Below, one piece after another: positions 10,981-22,119 of a stretch of DNA of 64,000 nt (positions are counted from its first letter, which is position 1; each line of letters opens with the position of its first letter). The DNA comes from Daphnia carinata (taxonomy: Eukaryota > Arthropoda > Branchiopoda > Diplostraca > Daphniidae). The position numbers were made by a program, and so were the translations under genes. The DNA lies in assembly GCF_022539665.2 (NCBI RefSeq), contig NC_081338.1, positions 8,254,463-8,318,462 of the forward strand, given 5' to 3'. The notes beneath the pieces were generated by a model. It was not told where the DNA came from. It saw nothing but the letters and a program-made list of their open reading frames with translations, and did not search any database.

Positions 10981-11260
10981 TGTGAGGTGCATTTTCACGA
11001 AGTGGCGTGATGTGGGTGACGCTTATGGGCATCATGCGTGCAACCAATCAGAAGATGCGTCTTCTCATCACATGGTGTGATGTTGATGACGTATCACACG
11101 TGTGAGTTAGCTAGCAGAGGATTATCTAGGTCATCTGCGATGCGCATATTATATTGCAACTAATAAGTCTACTCTTGGTAATTAATAAGGGTGTGAAAGA
11201 GGGAAATGTAATGAAGATGTTTATTTGGCTTCGTTGTATTAGTTATTTAAAACATACTGT
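10981..11260 (-). repeat. Solo-LTR-like remnant related to the Gypsy LTR
   Basis: The block from GGTGACGCTTATGGGC to TTGGCTTCGTTGTATTAG follows the same order as 8870-9090 (CCAATCA, TGGCGTGAT, GTGAC, GTTAGCTAGCAG, ATTGCAAC, TTGGCTTCGTT) with clear divergence. It looks like an older LTR of the same family. Confidence 0.55.
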
Positions 11261-12486
11261 TTATTTAAAAACTGGTTTGCGAACTAAAAGGTTTTTGCCT
11301 GATTTATTATTTAACGATCACAAAACGGGGCGGGGATAAACATTACTCGAAGTTCAACTGAAGAACAACGATGGTGTGCACCAACGTTAAGCGAGTTCAA
11401 CATTTACAGTTAAATGGAGAATTATACCCTTAACGAGAAAACGTAGGTTCAACAGCCTGAACTTACAACCATCTGGCGGCGGTATACGCAAAAATCATAG
11501 TTGAGCAATATTGTTCAATAATAGACGACAAAAACGCACCAGTAGTGCACTGCCAAAAAAGGGTTGGCACTTGAAACTCGTTTTGTGGGAAACAAACTAA
11601 ACATTGCTAACCGCAAACTTTTTGAAGTGAAAATTAAGCCGAGAGGCAGCTTTTTATCCGGGTATCAATCTTACGTGAAAACGTTTTAGTTCCTAGTTGG
11701 TTCTTTTCCGTGCTTCCTTCACTTTCTGATCTTCCATAATGTTTGTGCTTGTAATTTCTGATCCACCAATTTTTTGGCAGAAATTCCGCAAATTTAACGT
11801 GTTCACCTGGGTTGTTTTCGCTCCTCACATGAATATAACCTTAAATCGGGTCACGACGTCTCTGTCACGGCATTTCAAGTTTGATAGGAACGGGATTTTT
11901 CTGTGCATAGCGTTTTAAAAAGGAAAGTGAAATAGGTTTTTAGGGAATAGCTTTTAGGGGGATAAGCCCTAGATCTGTTAAAATCTAATGAGCATATGCC
12001 AGTGGTGGTCTCGAAGCAGAACTTTACAAGCAGTTCAGTTATTAAATTTCAACAAACTTAAAAATCTATGTAGATATTGTCAGTGGACAAAATACTTCAT
12101 CGCAATTCAAGGAAGAAACCCAACATTATATAGATTCATTGGAGAGCATAATTTGCTCACAGTTCGTTAAAAAAATACCATACTAAGCTACACGGGATCT
12201 GTTACAGCGCAAGGACCACCCCATATTTCCAAATCTGGCGACATTCATTACCTATATCAAGCCTGGAGCGTCCTCAAAAAAAGCTTTGGAGTCATTCAAA
12301 CTAGCTTCGAAACATTTCGGTCCTTTGAAGCGGAGCTCATCAGCAAAGCTTGTGCCGTTTCTGCCGGCAGCCAGTAGGCGATTGTCATTGAGTCCACTGG
12401 GTCTCAGTAGTTGCCTTTTCTTCAATCTGTGACGTCTCTCCTTGCTCTTTCTACGAAATCATCTTGCAACTCACACCTTTCCCGTT

Positions 12487-13660
12487 ATGGATAGTCTTGA
12501 CCCTAACGATGGAGTGGTTTGCGGGGATCCAGCCACGAGAAGGGATGGCGAAGGAGACTCAGCCATCGTCAATGCATGGAGGAAGCAGAGGAGGGTGGTT
12601 CGACAGCAAATCACTACAACCGTCAATCGAATCGACAGTCTTATTTGTATTCATGGTTCACGAGAACCCATCTCAGTTTGCTTAGAAACCTCAACTGTTT
12701 CCTGTCAAAAGCAGGCCAACTTCACATCGGGTTACTGTCGGTGGAAGATCAGGCTAAAAGTGATCGGCAAGGCAGCATCCACCTCAGGTATCTACAACAA
12801 GCAGGTGAGGTCGTCGATAGGGAAGAGGAGCATTTGGCTGCAAGAGTCGGAGAACGTCCTTTAGAAGTTGCAGGAGTCGCAACGTGCCAAATCCAATAGG
12901 TCACGTTGTCTGATGATGCCCAGCAGGTAAAGCAGCATAGAGTTGCCAGACGGAGAGCCGAAGCGGCGCAGCGTCAAGCTCAAGAAGCTCGAAGTTAAGC
13001 TGAGGAAGCTTCCAATCGGGGAGAAGTAGCCTTTATCGCTGCTGAAGAAGCACAACAGGCCCATCAACAGTTTAACATTGAAGAGGATAGTTTTAGCTCC
13101 GTCAGCCAACAAGCTCTTCCTCATACTTCACTCGCGATCAACCGGATTCAACGGCAACGTCATCTTAATCCGCCGAGGCAACATGTAGCGTCAGATGACT
13201 GGATCGCTGCCGGGAATTTATGCCCGCCATCAGCGATTATTCAAGTTCATCAGCGAAGACGGATACTGAGCCGCATACCGGGAAGACTTTAGATTGGTTT
13301 GAATGAATCGATCTTTTCCCTATCCTTTTTCATCATACGGGGAAATTACCAGGCGAAAAGTTAGCTCTCCTCAAACTTCACCTCAGAGGAGATTGTTCAG
13401 ACCTAGCGCGTGGACTTGGAAGCAAAGAAGCAGCCTATGTAGAGGCGTTAGTTCGTCTCAAACAGTCTAGTGGACCCCGAGATGTTATAAGAGCTTCACA
13501 CCTCCAGGCGATTGAACCGTTACCGCTCAGAAATGGCCCGGCTACCTTCATACGTTTTGCGGAGAAGATCCGGACCCAGTTATACGATAGCAGGATTAGA
13601 GGAACCTCCGCCCCAGATCTGATGGAGAAATTAATAGGCTCCAGCTTTCTGACCGACTGG
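12487..13660 (+). pseudogene. BEL/Pao gag, frameshifted
   Basis: It starts MDSLDPNDGVVCGDPATRRD with RRVVRQQITTTVNRIDSLI, typical of Pao gag N-termini, then changes frame near 12660 to LLRNLNCFLSKAGQLH and AARVGERPLEVAGVA. Around 13290-13640 other frames give LPGEKLALLKLHLRGDCSDL and IRASHLQAIEPLPLRNG. At least four frame changes or stops. Confidence 0.75.
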
Positions 13661-13879
13661 CATTGAACGACGCAAGACGGGGAAGTGAATAGACGAGAAG
13701 CCTTGGCAGTTTCGGGTCCTGGCTCAATAGCAGAGCGGCGGCATACCAGAATGTCTATAGCATTGCAGCTGACCAACTTTCGGTCTTTTCTCCAAAGCCC
13801 ACCAATCGCCCCCAAGCTCCCAGTCACCAGGCCTCAGCCAATCGAGTTTCAGAGAGTTTTTTGCTCGCTAAGAACGCCT

Positions 13880-14500
13880 TAGTCCGTTTTGGTTTATATG
13901 TCATTGCGATCACAAACTAGAACACTGTGGTGAGTTTAAGTCTATGGCGGTGGGAGAAAGAGAGGCTTCTGTGCAAAACACAGGTTGTGCTTTGGGTGTT
14001 CTGGAACGAAATTTTCCGCCATATTCTGTACCCAGAAGAGGATGTCCAGGCATCCAGAATTCCGCCTTTACCACCACAGCCTTCTTCACTACCCAGCAAA
14101 AGTAGCTAGTAGCCCGTCACCCGAGGAATCTAGATCAACAACGGTGCCAACTAGAAATCCGAGACAACGACTAGCAATGGAAATGATGCGGCTTAAGGTT
14201 CTGGATTATCACGGAGACGTAGTATGGGCCAACGTTTTTTTGTAGATGGGGGCAGCGACTCCACTCTGATGAGGCACGGGTTCGCCAATATCCTGAAGAT
14301 TGGTGGTCTTTCGTCAGGTCCTGACGGTGGATGGTGCTGGCAGTGTGGTGAACCGATACCCATCCCAACATATCCAGTTCCAGATCTATACCGATTCCAG
14401 CGAGATGCTGGATCTGTCTTGCTCCACGCTCCCCACTGTTGCTAGCGCAACAGATATGATTGATATGATGAGCGCAATGATACGGATTGGGCGACCCTGA
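13880..14500 (+). pseudogene. BEL/Pao zinc knuckle and protease remnant
   Basis: CHCDHKLEHCGEFKSM near 13900 is the gag zinc-binding motif. About 14236 FVDGGSDSTLMRHGF corresponds to the D-x-G-S-D-S-T active site region of Pao proteases. Frames are broken between them. Confidence 0.65.
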
Positions 14501-14645
14501 AGCTACGATGGACTCATCTTGCGGTCACGGAAACATGAGGGAAAGTCGATATCCTTATCATCACCGATTACCCCCATCTATTGGTCCCTCTTAAATGTAG
14601 GGTTGGGAAGGAATACGGAACAACTGCCATTAGCAGTCGAATGGG

Positions 14646-15833
14646 TTGGATGATCCGAGGAAGTTGCTCAAGATGGCGCATACCATTACCGCTGTACGGG
14701 CTCATAGGATGACCAGTTCCACTCAGCTGGAAGAGCTAACATTAGAGCTGCGACGCTTTTGCGACACGGAGAATTTTGGAACTGAGTCCAAGCTCGTGAG
14801 CCTATCAGCAGATGACCGGCAAGCTGTCTCCATTATGGAAGCTGGAACGAGAAAAATAGGGCAAGGACATGAAGTCCCTATCACCTGTAAAACAGGTGAA
14901 CCAAACCTGGTCTGCAACCGGCAGATAGCGCGACAACGTCTCAGTGGACTGCTGAGACGCTTTAGCAGTGACCCCAAATTCTAGTCCGACTACCGAGCTG
15001 CTGTGCAGAAGACGATGGAGGGTTACGCGTCTATTCTATCCGAAGAAAATGCTGCTTCGGTGAAGTATTCAGCAGCGCCGTTTCACGGAAAGTGTCTAAA
15101 CGACGTAATCCTCAGCAGTCCAGCCCTCCAAACTTCTATTCCCTTTCTGTTTGTCCAGTTTAGGGAAGGCGCAATGGCATGGGCTTCTGACGTTGAAGCG
15201 ATGTTTAGTCGGTTCCGATTTACGGTCTCTGATGCAAACTTTTTCTGTTTATTGTGGCAGGACTTTCAGTTCGCAAAAACTATTATGTGTCGCAAGAAAA
15301 GACTGCCTTTCGGTGCGACATGTTCGCCCTTTATTGCTATCCGCACCACTCATCGAGCCGTTATAGATGCGGAGGTGGGGCAAGAAGCCGTCCACGCTGT
15401 TACTAAAAGGATGTACATCGACGACTTTTTGGGATCCGCCCAATCAGTTGCTGAAGCGGTGAACGACGCTAAAGCTGTGAAAAAGGCTTGAGCTGCAGCC
15501 GATTTGCACTTCCAAGACTGGATCTCTAACTCAGCTGAGTCTGTCCGAAAGATGCATGAGGGAAAAGAGCCGACTTTAAAAAGTGCGCCAGGTTTCCTAT
15601 CGACAGACAGTGGGAGTGAAAAAGTGCTTGGTGCCGTTGTGCAAGATGACACGTTGGGGTTCCGAGTTAGCAATCTGGAGGACAAGGATTATACTCGCGT
15701 GAGCCTCACCAGTATAGTTGCTTCCATCTTTGACCCCGGTATGATGGGTTTATCACTTTCTTGCCTTCAGTTATGTGCAATGTTTTCTTGCGCCTTCCCA
15801 GGCACCAGACACGAGCAAACACACTTAGGTTAA
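14646..15833 (+). pseudogene. BEL/Pao reverse transcriptase, interrupted
   Basis: LRRFCDTENFGTESKLVSLS, then EVPITCKTGEPNLVCNRQIA, GKCLNDVILSSPALQ, WASDVEAMFSRFRFTVSDAN and the catalytic-box MYIDDFLGSAQSVAEA (Y-I-D-D). In-frame stops follow QSVAEA...AVKKA and SSDPKF. The C-terminal half is missing after IFDPGMMGLS. Confidence 0.85.
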
Positions 15834-15959
15834 TAGAAGCATTCGTCAAGGAAGAACTTCTTTACTTTCGTACCGTACTTCAAACTTTATTCGTACCGCG
15901 TCCTCAAAACAAGCTTTGGAGTCCCTGAAACTAGCTTCGAAACAGGATCGACTAAGAGA

Positions 15960-17020
15960 CAATTTGAAGTAAGCAATGTCAAGTTGTTCCGATTAATAAT
16001 TATTTTTAGTAATCTCAAAGAAGAATAGAATCTGAAAGAAAACTGAAATGGCATGTTGATCCAACTAATTTTGAAAAAAATGAAGGTATCATATACCTGA
16101 GATTTTTTTCAAGCTGGAAGTTGTAGTAGCATTGCTGAGTATGCATGATTTGTACGTTTGTACGATTTGAAAATGTAAAACCACAGACTACTTTTTTGGA
16201 ATTCTTTTGGTGTGGTACAATTACCATGACATGTGGAACCTGAAGCAGCACTATCAATAGAGGTTGGATGTGAAATAGCCATATTTGGATACAGGCAACG
16301 AAAACCATTTGAGTTTAACGAAGAAATCCCTGACTATGGAATGTAGAGAAGAAAAATGCACTAGAGTGTTTCATTCGAGAAACGTTAGACACAATAATAT
16401 TAACTTCCGTTAGACAGCCAATTGCATGAAACACCTTTTCGACAAGGGTTTTAAATTCGCTCTGACAAGACGTTTTTCGATCAACAACATCAAACGTTCT
16501 CAGGGCGCAACACGTAACTATTGCGGTAACAATGACCATCTCTCAGTTGTCCATTGCTTGAGTGCCATTGAACAAATAAAGAGAACTCAATTGACAATTA
16601 TATCAATGCAGTGCAACACTCCTTTAGTTACCAGTAGTTCTTAAGCGAACATATTCGTAAATTCTATACGGAAGTAAACCAAAATGCTCAAAATGTCGAG
16701 CTAAGGAAATTTAATGAAAACACATGAAGTAAATCTTAACTTTTTGGAAACTATTAATTCTTCTTCAGGTTTGTTATTACATTCATTTTGTATTTAGTTG
16801 TTTAATTATGAATTTATTGTACTAGACCATCTTCCATTGATTTCAGATGCATAATCTTGCGTGCACATCACTGAAATGTTATATTCAAGTTCGGACTATT
16901 GGATGATATCCATTTCGATTGTTACAACCCACATCACTAATAGATATGTATAGCAAAACATTTCAAGAATTAATAGCTTATAGCTATAGTTTATGGTTGC
17001 AGGTTTGCAACACTTTTAGG
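15960..17020. other. Non-coding stretch
   Basis: No supported gene, RNA or repeat; short open frames on both strands have no protein-like features. Confidence 0.4.
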
Positions 17021-17030
17021 TACACTACGA

Positions 17031-17707
17031 TAGGACATCTGCCTATCAACGTTTAGACTACTGGTTCCCGACGTTTGGGCGCAACAATGAAATGTTGCTG
17101 AACCCACGAGCGGTACACTTTACGACAAGTAAGCTCCCGTGCCAGCGACAATTGGACCCTACTTTCTAGGACCCTACTAATTTTCCTTCTACTTTCTTAT
17201 TCCTTGTTATTTTTTATACATTTCGAAAGCTTTAGTCAATATGGTCATTTTCACTAAAAGTCCTTTACTTTTGTTTGTTGAATTAAAATTTAGCCTAAAT
17301 GTGAATGTTAAAGACTATTTTATGGGCTACTCTTCCTACTAAGTAGATTTTTAAAAGTATATAATAATCCATATGGAATGTTATCAAATGCCATGTAAAA
17401 AATAAATGAATAATAGTTTAATTGCAAGTGACTTTAACCCACGCAAATGTAATGATATCTTTCTTTTACAATAACAATGTCTAAGTTCATTACCCGATAA
17501 CCCGAGCAAAAATATCTATGCGTAATCAAAGTTAATTATGAATACCTATGCATTCATTGAAAGGACACAAAAAAAGATTTCTCAAATATTACAGGCATGG
17601 GAACTCACTTGTCGCGCAGTATAGGGATTGCTAGATTCAGCAACATTTCATTGTCGCGCCCAAACTTCGGGAACCAATAGTCCAAATGTCGCTAGACAGA
17701 TGTCCTA
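17031..17707. mobile_element. Foldback element, 72-nt arms
   Basis: Arms 17031-17102 and 17636-17707 are reverse complements with about 90% identity (TAGGACATCT...TGGTTCCCGA...GTTTGGGCGC...AATGTTGCTGAA). The 533-nt spacer is AT-rich and non-coding. I could not define target duplications. Confidence 0.75.
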
Positions 17708-17812
17708 CTGTTGCGAACAGCACGTCCAAGGGTCGAGGGACGAAATTCCAACTGTCGGAAAACCTGGAGTCTTTTTGGCAACTAGTCCAAAATACTCTGG
17801 CCCCCTTCGTAG

Positions 17813-18625
17813 TAGGGGAGACTGGGGTGAGCCGGGACAGTGGGTGAAGTGGGACAGCTAGAGGAAAAATAGAAGTAATTGATTTAAAATTTCAAAAAAA
17901 ATATATGTTATTAGTATTTGTGTTTCCTATTTAGGGTAAAAGTTTTAAACGAATATGTGAAAAAATACAAAAGTTATGTAGAAAATTTAAAAAACGGTAT
18001 TTTTTTCCTTAAATTTTTCGCCGCCATTTAGTGTTTTTCTTCACAATACTACAAGTAGTTAATATTTTATACATACAAACAGGTAGTCTATTCATTTCTC
18101 TATCGTTTGCAAAAAAAAATTTAATTTTAGGACCATTATTTTGAGGGGAAATTGTATTTTTACCAAAAGACTTTTTTTGGGGCTAGTTGGGACAGCAAAT
18201 GTGCCTGAAATTGAACAGTAGTGGGTGGAGTTAAAGGCGGAGCTACAAAAACAGCGTTACATTAATTAGTAAAAAAGTTACATTTCTAACTAACTTACTT
18301 TTAAAAAAAAAGAGTATATTTAGTAGTATCCTACTGATTTATTACAATTTTTTAAATGTATTTTATGAGTATAAACTTAGGGTGTCCCACATCACCCACC
18401 CTGGTGTCCCAATTCACCCAACACCATAGGCTCCTCCCTCAAATTTTTCAAAACTTTAAAAATCTGTAAAACGTAAATTATTTATTATAAAAATCGGGAA
18501 AAAAACACGGAGGTAAAGAAAGGTACAACAAAAATATAAATCCAGTCAAAAATAAAATCAAGCAATTTGTGAAGGAGTTATGGAACAAAAACAAAAGGTG
18601 TCCCAAATCACCCCAGTCTCCCCTA
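17813..18625. mobile_element. TA-flanked MITE (GGGGAGACTGGGGTGA termini)
   Basis: Terminal inverted repeats GGGGAGACTGGGGTGA at 17815 and the exact complement ending at 18623, extended imperfectly to GGGACA, flanked by TA on both sides (17813-17814, 18624-18625). TA duplication suggests a Tc1/mariner-type transposase. The interior also contains partial repeats of the end motif (for example near 18390-18420). 809 bp, non-coding. Confidence 0.8.
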
Positions 18626-18884
18626 CAGTATCCTGGCCTGCACAAAAAGAAGAACATTGGGCTGGGGGTCTAACAAAAAAAAGACTAGACTCCAGACAGT
18701 TTTCGTAACACCTGGGGCATTAGCAAAAGGTGTCTGGACTTAAACAACCCTTCCCAACTTATTGCGTTTTTGTGCCAAACACAGGCCGACCCTATTTAAA
18801 AAAGGTATAAAATTCATATATTTTGCCCATAAATGGCTTTTTCAAATTAAATCGGGTGTTCTTCTTTTTGTGCCGGATACTGTA
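18624..18884. mobile_element. Second TA-flanked MITE (CAGTATCC termini) abutting the first
   Basis: Element 18626-18882: CAGTATCC...GCACAAAAAGAAGAAC at the left and its complement at the right (GTTCTTCTTTTTGTGC, GGATACTG), flanked by TA at 18624-18625 and 18883-18884. It shares a TA with the neighbouring element. A related right end lies at 63790-63845. Confidence 0.75.
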
Positions 18885-19439
18885 CCTTTAACAGAATTTC
18901 ACTTTCCCCAACTTCTTTCTACCCATTTCAATTGTATATTAGTTATCAAACATTGGAAAGTGAAATTCGGCTTGGGGTATTACGATCCTCTGGAATTTAG
19001 TTTAAGGCGCAGGAGGAATTGTGCATGCTCTGGCCGTTAATACAGTAGGCCATGTGACAGAGCGAGGTGCAAATGTGGGTTTTCCTATTACACAACTTAA
19101 AGTTATGGTTCTGTGACAGTTGCATCTTACAATGTTCTCCAAGCTGGAAAGGCATATTACCGATCCATTCTCCTCAACAGGTCCATTAGGCTCCAAGTGG
19201 GAGCTGCAAGCTGCTGTTGATCCTTTGCATACCTTGCAAGGTGAGCATGTTGTAATTGCACCCGTTGTGTAAAGAAACTACCCCCTCATGAAAGTGCATC
19301 TACCATTCATTGTTGATAAATGTATAAACCTTTATTTCTTTCTCCATCATCTTCTCCACATACATAAATGGTTCAGTCCCAATCCCCAAAACCCAAAATA
19401 ATTTTATGGATGCTAGTCTACAGAGAAGACTGTACGTGT

Positions 19440-20160
19440 ACTAGTGTCCGAATCGAACTGTCCGTTTGTTCTACAATGGCGCCAATCTTTCGCACACATT
19501 TCTTTTTGGATGCCCACAAGGACGTGTTCTCTTGCTATTTCTGTGGACAATCTTGGTCGCATACGTCTTATTCCTGTTCTTCCCTTTTCTGAAATTTTAT
19601 CCTGAGGTACGTTAATGATTTTACAATAGTTTCATCTAAGAAAGGCTCTGTGCTAGCAGCGCACAACCTTCAGCTGCTGTGCAACTGTGTATCTTCCTGA
19701 TGTTCGGGAGCGAAATTGAGTCTGAACAGACAAAAATTTTTCATTGTGCTGTTTCAATAGGAACATTACTGATGTGTTCCATCTGTATGGATGGAAATAA
19801 GTTTTCCCCTGCTTTTACTTATTGGATGTGGGCAATAGAGGCATGTTGTGATGATGAGCTTTATTGTTGCACAGTTGGTGCACAGAATATTCGCAGTTGT
19901 TATAAACGTCCTTCTTACCGTTTATTTGTCTATTATCTCCGTTAGCTTTCCTATTTTCTTATTATTATTATTTGCTTATCGCTTTTCGGTTGCCGTTTAG
20001 CCTAATTTCTTCTTAGCTTCCGCATTTTTTTTTTCACTTCCAAGGGTCGTCTGAAATCCATCAAGCAGTCAAATTAATTACAAGACTGCGAGAGGATTGA
20101 TTTATAATCCGGAAAAGGCGCAACATTTATACGAAGATACAAGGTCGTTTAGGGTTAGGC
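19440..20160 (+). pseudogene. Non-LTR retrotransposon (LINE) reverse transcriptase remnant
   Basis: One plus-strand frame reads TVRLFYNGANLSHTFLFGCP, then QGRVLLLFLWTIL and, after a short gap, YVNDFTIVSSKKGSVLAAHN: the GCPQGxVL and Y-x-D-D regions of a Jockey/I-type LINE, with the catalytic YADD changed to YVND. Stops follow. Later pieces (for example PKGIDILLVDVTAM near 20165) may be its C-terminal part. Confidence 0.65.
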
Positions 20161-20589
20161 GTCCCAAAGGGAATTGATATTCTGCTTGTAGATGTAACAG
20201 CTATGTGAAGAATTGACAAGTGTGAAGGCCAAGTAGAAGGAAAGCTGAAGGCCAGAGCCATCGGCAGATGACCTGTTGGCGGAAGAAGGGAAAGGATTAC
20301 AAGCGTGGGAAACGAGAGGGAAATGTACAGAATACGGTTGGTCGTTCGTTACACTTCTCGGTTTTCTTGTCAGAAATACTGAGCTCATCTCGTCTTAGGA
20401 AACGCAAGTCTTTGGTTGTATTTTTGAAGCCCATTTTCGATGGTGTCAAGTGCCGGCATACAGGGTTTGAACAGATGCAGCCTTCAATACCTCTACCTTA
20501 CCTCCGTGAAACCCTTTTATTTGTATGGATGTTCTCTTCACAAATCATGTCTATCTTTTTTAGACCACTTTTTAGAGCAACGGAAAACT

Positions 20590-21638
20590 GATACAGTGGA
20601 AGGAAAGAACTAATTGAGTTAGAAGGGAAAATAAGCATTAAAATTCAGTTTCTGTTTTTTATGATTGCCACCACACAAATATTGTAACTCTAGATCGTTG
20701 CTTTTCCAATAAATTAATGACAATTTTCATAAAGGAGTGATCATTTCTCTCAGTAAAAAAAAAAAAAAAACCAGGCCCACTTCATTCATCGTGATTCTTG
20801 ATTATTTAGGATTCGGTTAACAATAGAGTAAATATGCAAATCGATAATGATAAAATTAGGCTTTATAAGAATTAATCACAACATGAAAATCAAATACAAA
20901 ATACTGTGATCGAATAGTATACTTTCGAGTGAAAAATACTACTGGTTAGGGGTTTGATGGCATTCAAAAAATTTACGAAAGTATGAAACTCCATTGGTGT
21001 TTCAACAAATGAGAGATATGTAGAAAGGCGTATGGTGCAAATGATGGACCATTACAAGTGAAAGAAAATGTGGAAACTCGTATATAACAAGGATACTTCT
21101 ATAAGAGACTAACATGCATGATTTCGTAATATTAAAATCACAGTTGCGAATTATTTATTTTTCGAATAACAATATGATTTCACCTTGTCATTCCGATAAA
21201 TATGCCAAAACTTCTAAATGATCGAATGCGTACAAATTTCAAAGAAGTCGATCACGGATGTATGGTAAATGCTATTGTCTAATCATTCTGCGCAATTTCA
21301 ACAATCTGTGAAAAGAATCAAGGCAGTGGAGGCTATAGGGAATGACGGAGTGTTGATCAAATATTTCGGATAGTGTCGCATAAGGTATTTTCTATGTGTG
21401 CTTGCGAATAAAGAAAATAAAATAAGCGAAGCTTAACATGCCCTCCAAATTGTTTGCGGGATGTAAAATGTTGATGTAAATTGGAATGATAGTGAACGGT
21501 AGGATTTTCAGTGATGGAAATTTTCATCCTTATCATGTTTTAGTCATCTGAATCACAGACAAAAATGGCGGGTGTAATTGGCTTCGGGAAGTGATTGCTA
21601 CTTTTTATATTGGATTGAGCTACGGGTGGAGGGTGGTG
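20590..21638. other. Region downstream of SLO2, 3' UTR and intergenic
   Basis: On the minus strand, AATAAAT occurs at about 21157 within roughly 480 nt of the SLO2 stop and could serve polyadenylation. A run of A (20755-20771) is present. No other gene seen. Confidence 0.4.
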
Positions 21639-22119
21639 TCATACGATCGTACCACGAAGATCTAGAGATTCCTCAGAGTCACTACAATCCTGGTCAGCAG
21701 GAGGAGTGACCTCTAAACCAATGCTACCATTCAAAGGAATCTTGATGCTTCCACCGCGTAAGCCTGATCCAGAAAAAAGACCACTCGTCCCTCCAGTAGG
21801 TTCTAAATTCAAGCTTACCTCCTCCACACTTGATGTATTACGTGTCATCAAACCTTGACGCAAAGAGCTAGAACGCCTCATCAGAATATCATCAACGCGA
21901 AGAGAATGTGATCTTCCACGATTTGCACCCAGGCCGGAAGGTGGGCCTAGAGAGATGTCTGGGCTATCTGGCAGAGAAAGTGAGTTGGCTTTCTGTGGCA
22001 TTGGTTTCGTACTATTGCGTCGACGTCTTTCCTCGCAGATGTTGATATGCGACCGACGGCGACTGTTGTGTCGTTCGAACGTCTTCTGGGCCGAGAATGG
22101 ACTTGGTCGGATCAGATAA
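21639..22119 (-). CDS. SLO2: SLO2 exon 24: C-terminal tail and stop
   Basis: It starts [20 protein letters not shown] and continues through Arg/Ser-rich sequence ([20 protein letters not shown]), then Gly-rich and acidic stretches ([16 protein letters not shown]) to TGA. The last residues T-I-V form a class I PDZ ligand; KCNT1 ends T-Q-L, so the property rather than the sequence is conserved. The acceptor is TTCACCAG. Confidence 0.93.

Larger units (their letters stand above)
12240..15955 (+). mobile_element. BEL/Pao retroelement remnant
   Basis: A plus-strand element with gag, zinc knuckle, protease and reverse transcriptase pieces in the BEL/Pao order, ending within pol. Short direct repeats (12248-12312 and 15897-15952) sharing AAGCTTTGGAGTC and ACTAGCTTCGAAAC are the remnants of its LTRs. 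Many stops and frame changes; RNase H and integrase are missing, so it has an internal deletion. Confidence 0.82.

Noticed and set aside
12861-13827. Minus-strand open frames across the BEL/Pao element
   Set aside because: Antisense of gag; the plus-strand pieces match Pao family order.
14258-14300. CTGATGAG sequence suggesting a hammerhead ribozyme core
   Set aside because: No matching CGAAA core or closing stems at the required spacing; it is BEL/Pao protease coding sequence.
19002-19270. Plus-strand GGIVHALAVNT...GFPITQLKV stretch, at first reminiscent of elongation factor G
   Set aside because: Similarity is only a few residues and a stop interrupts it; more likely part of the decayed LINE or chance.
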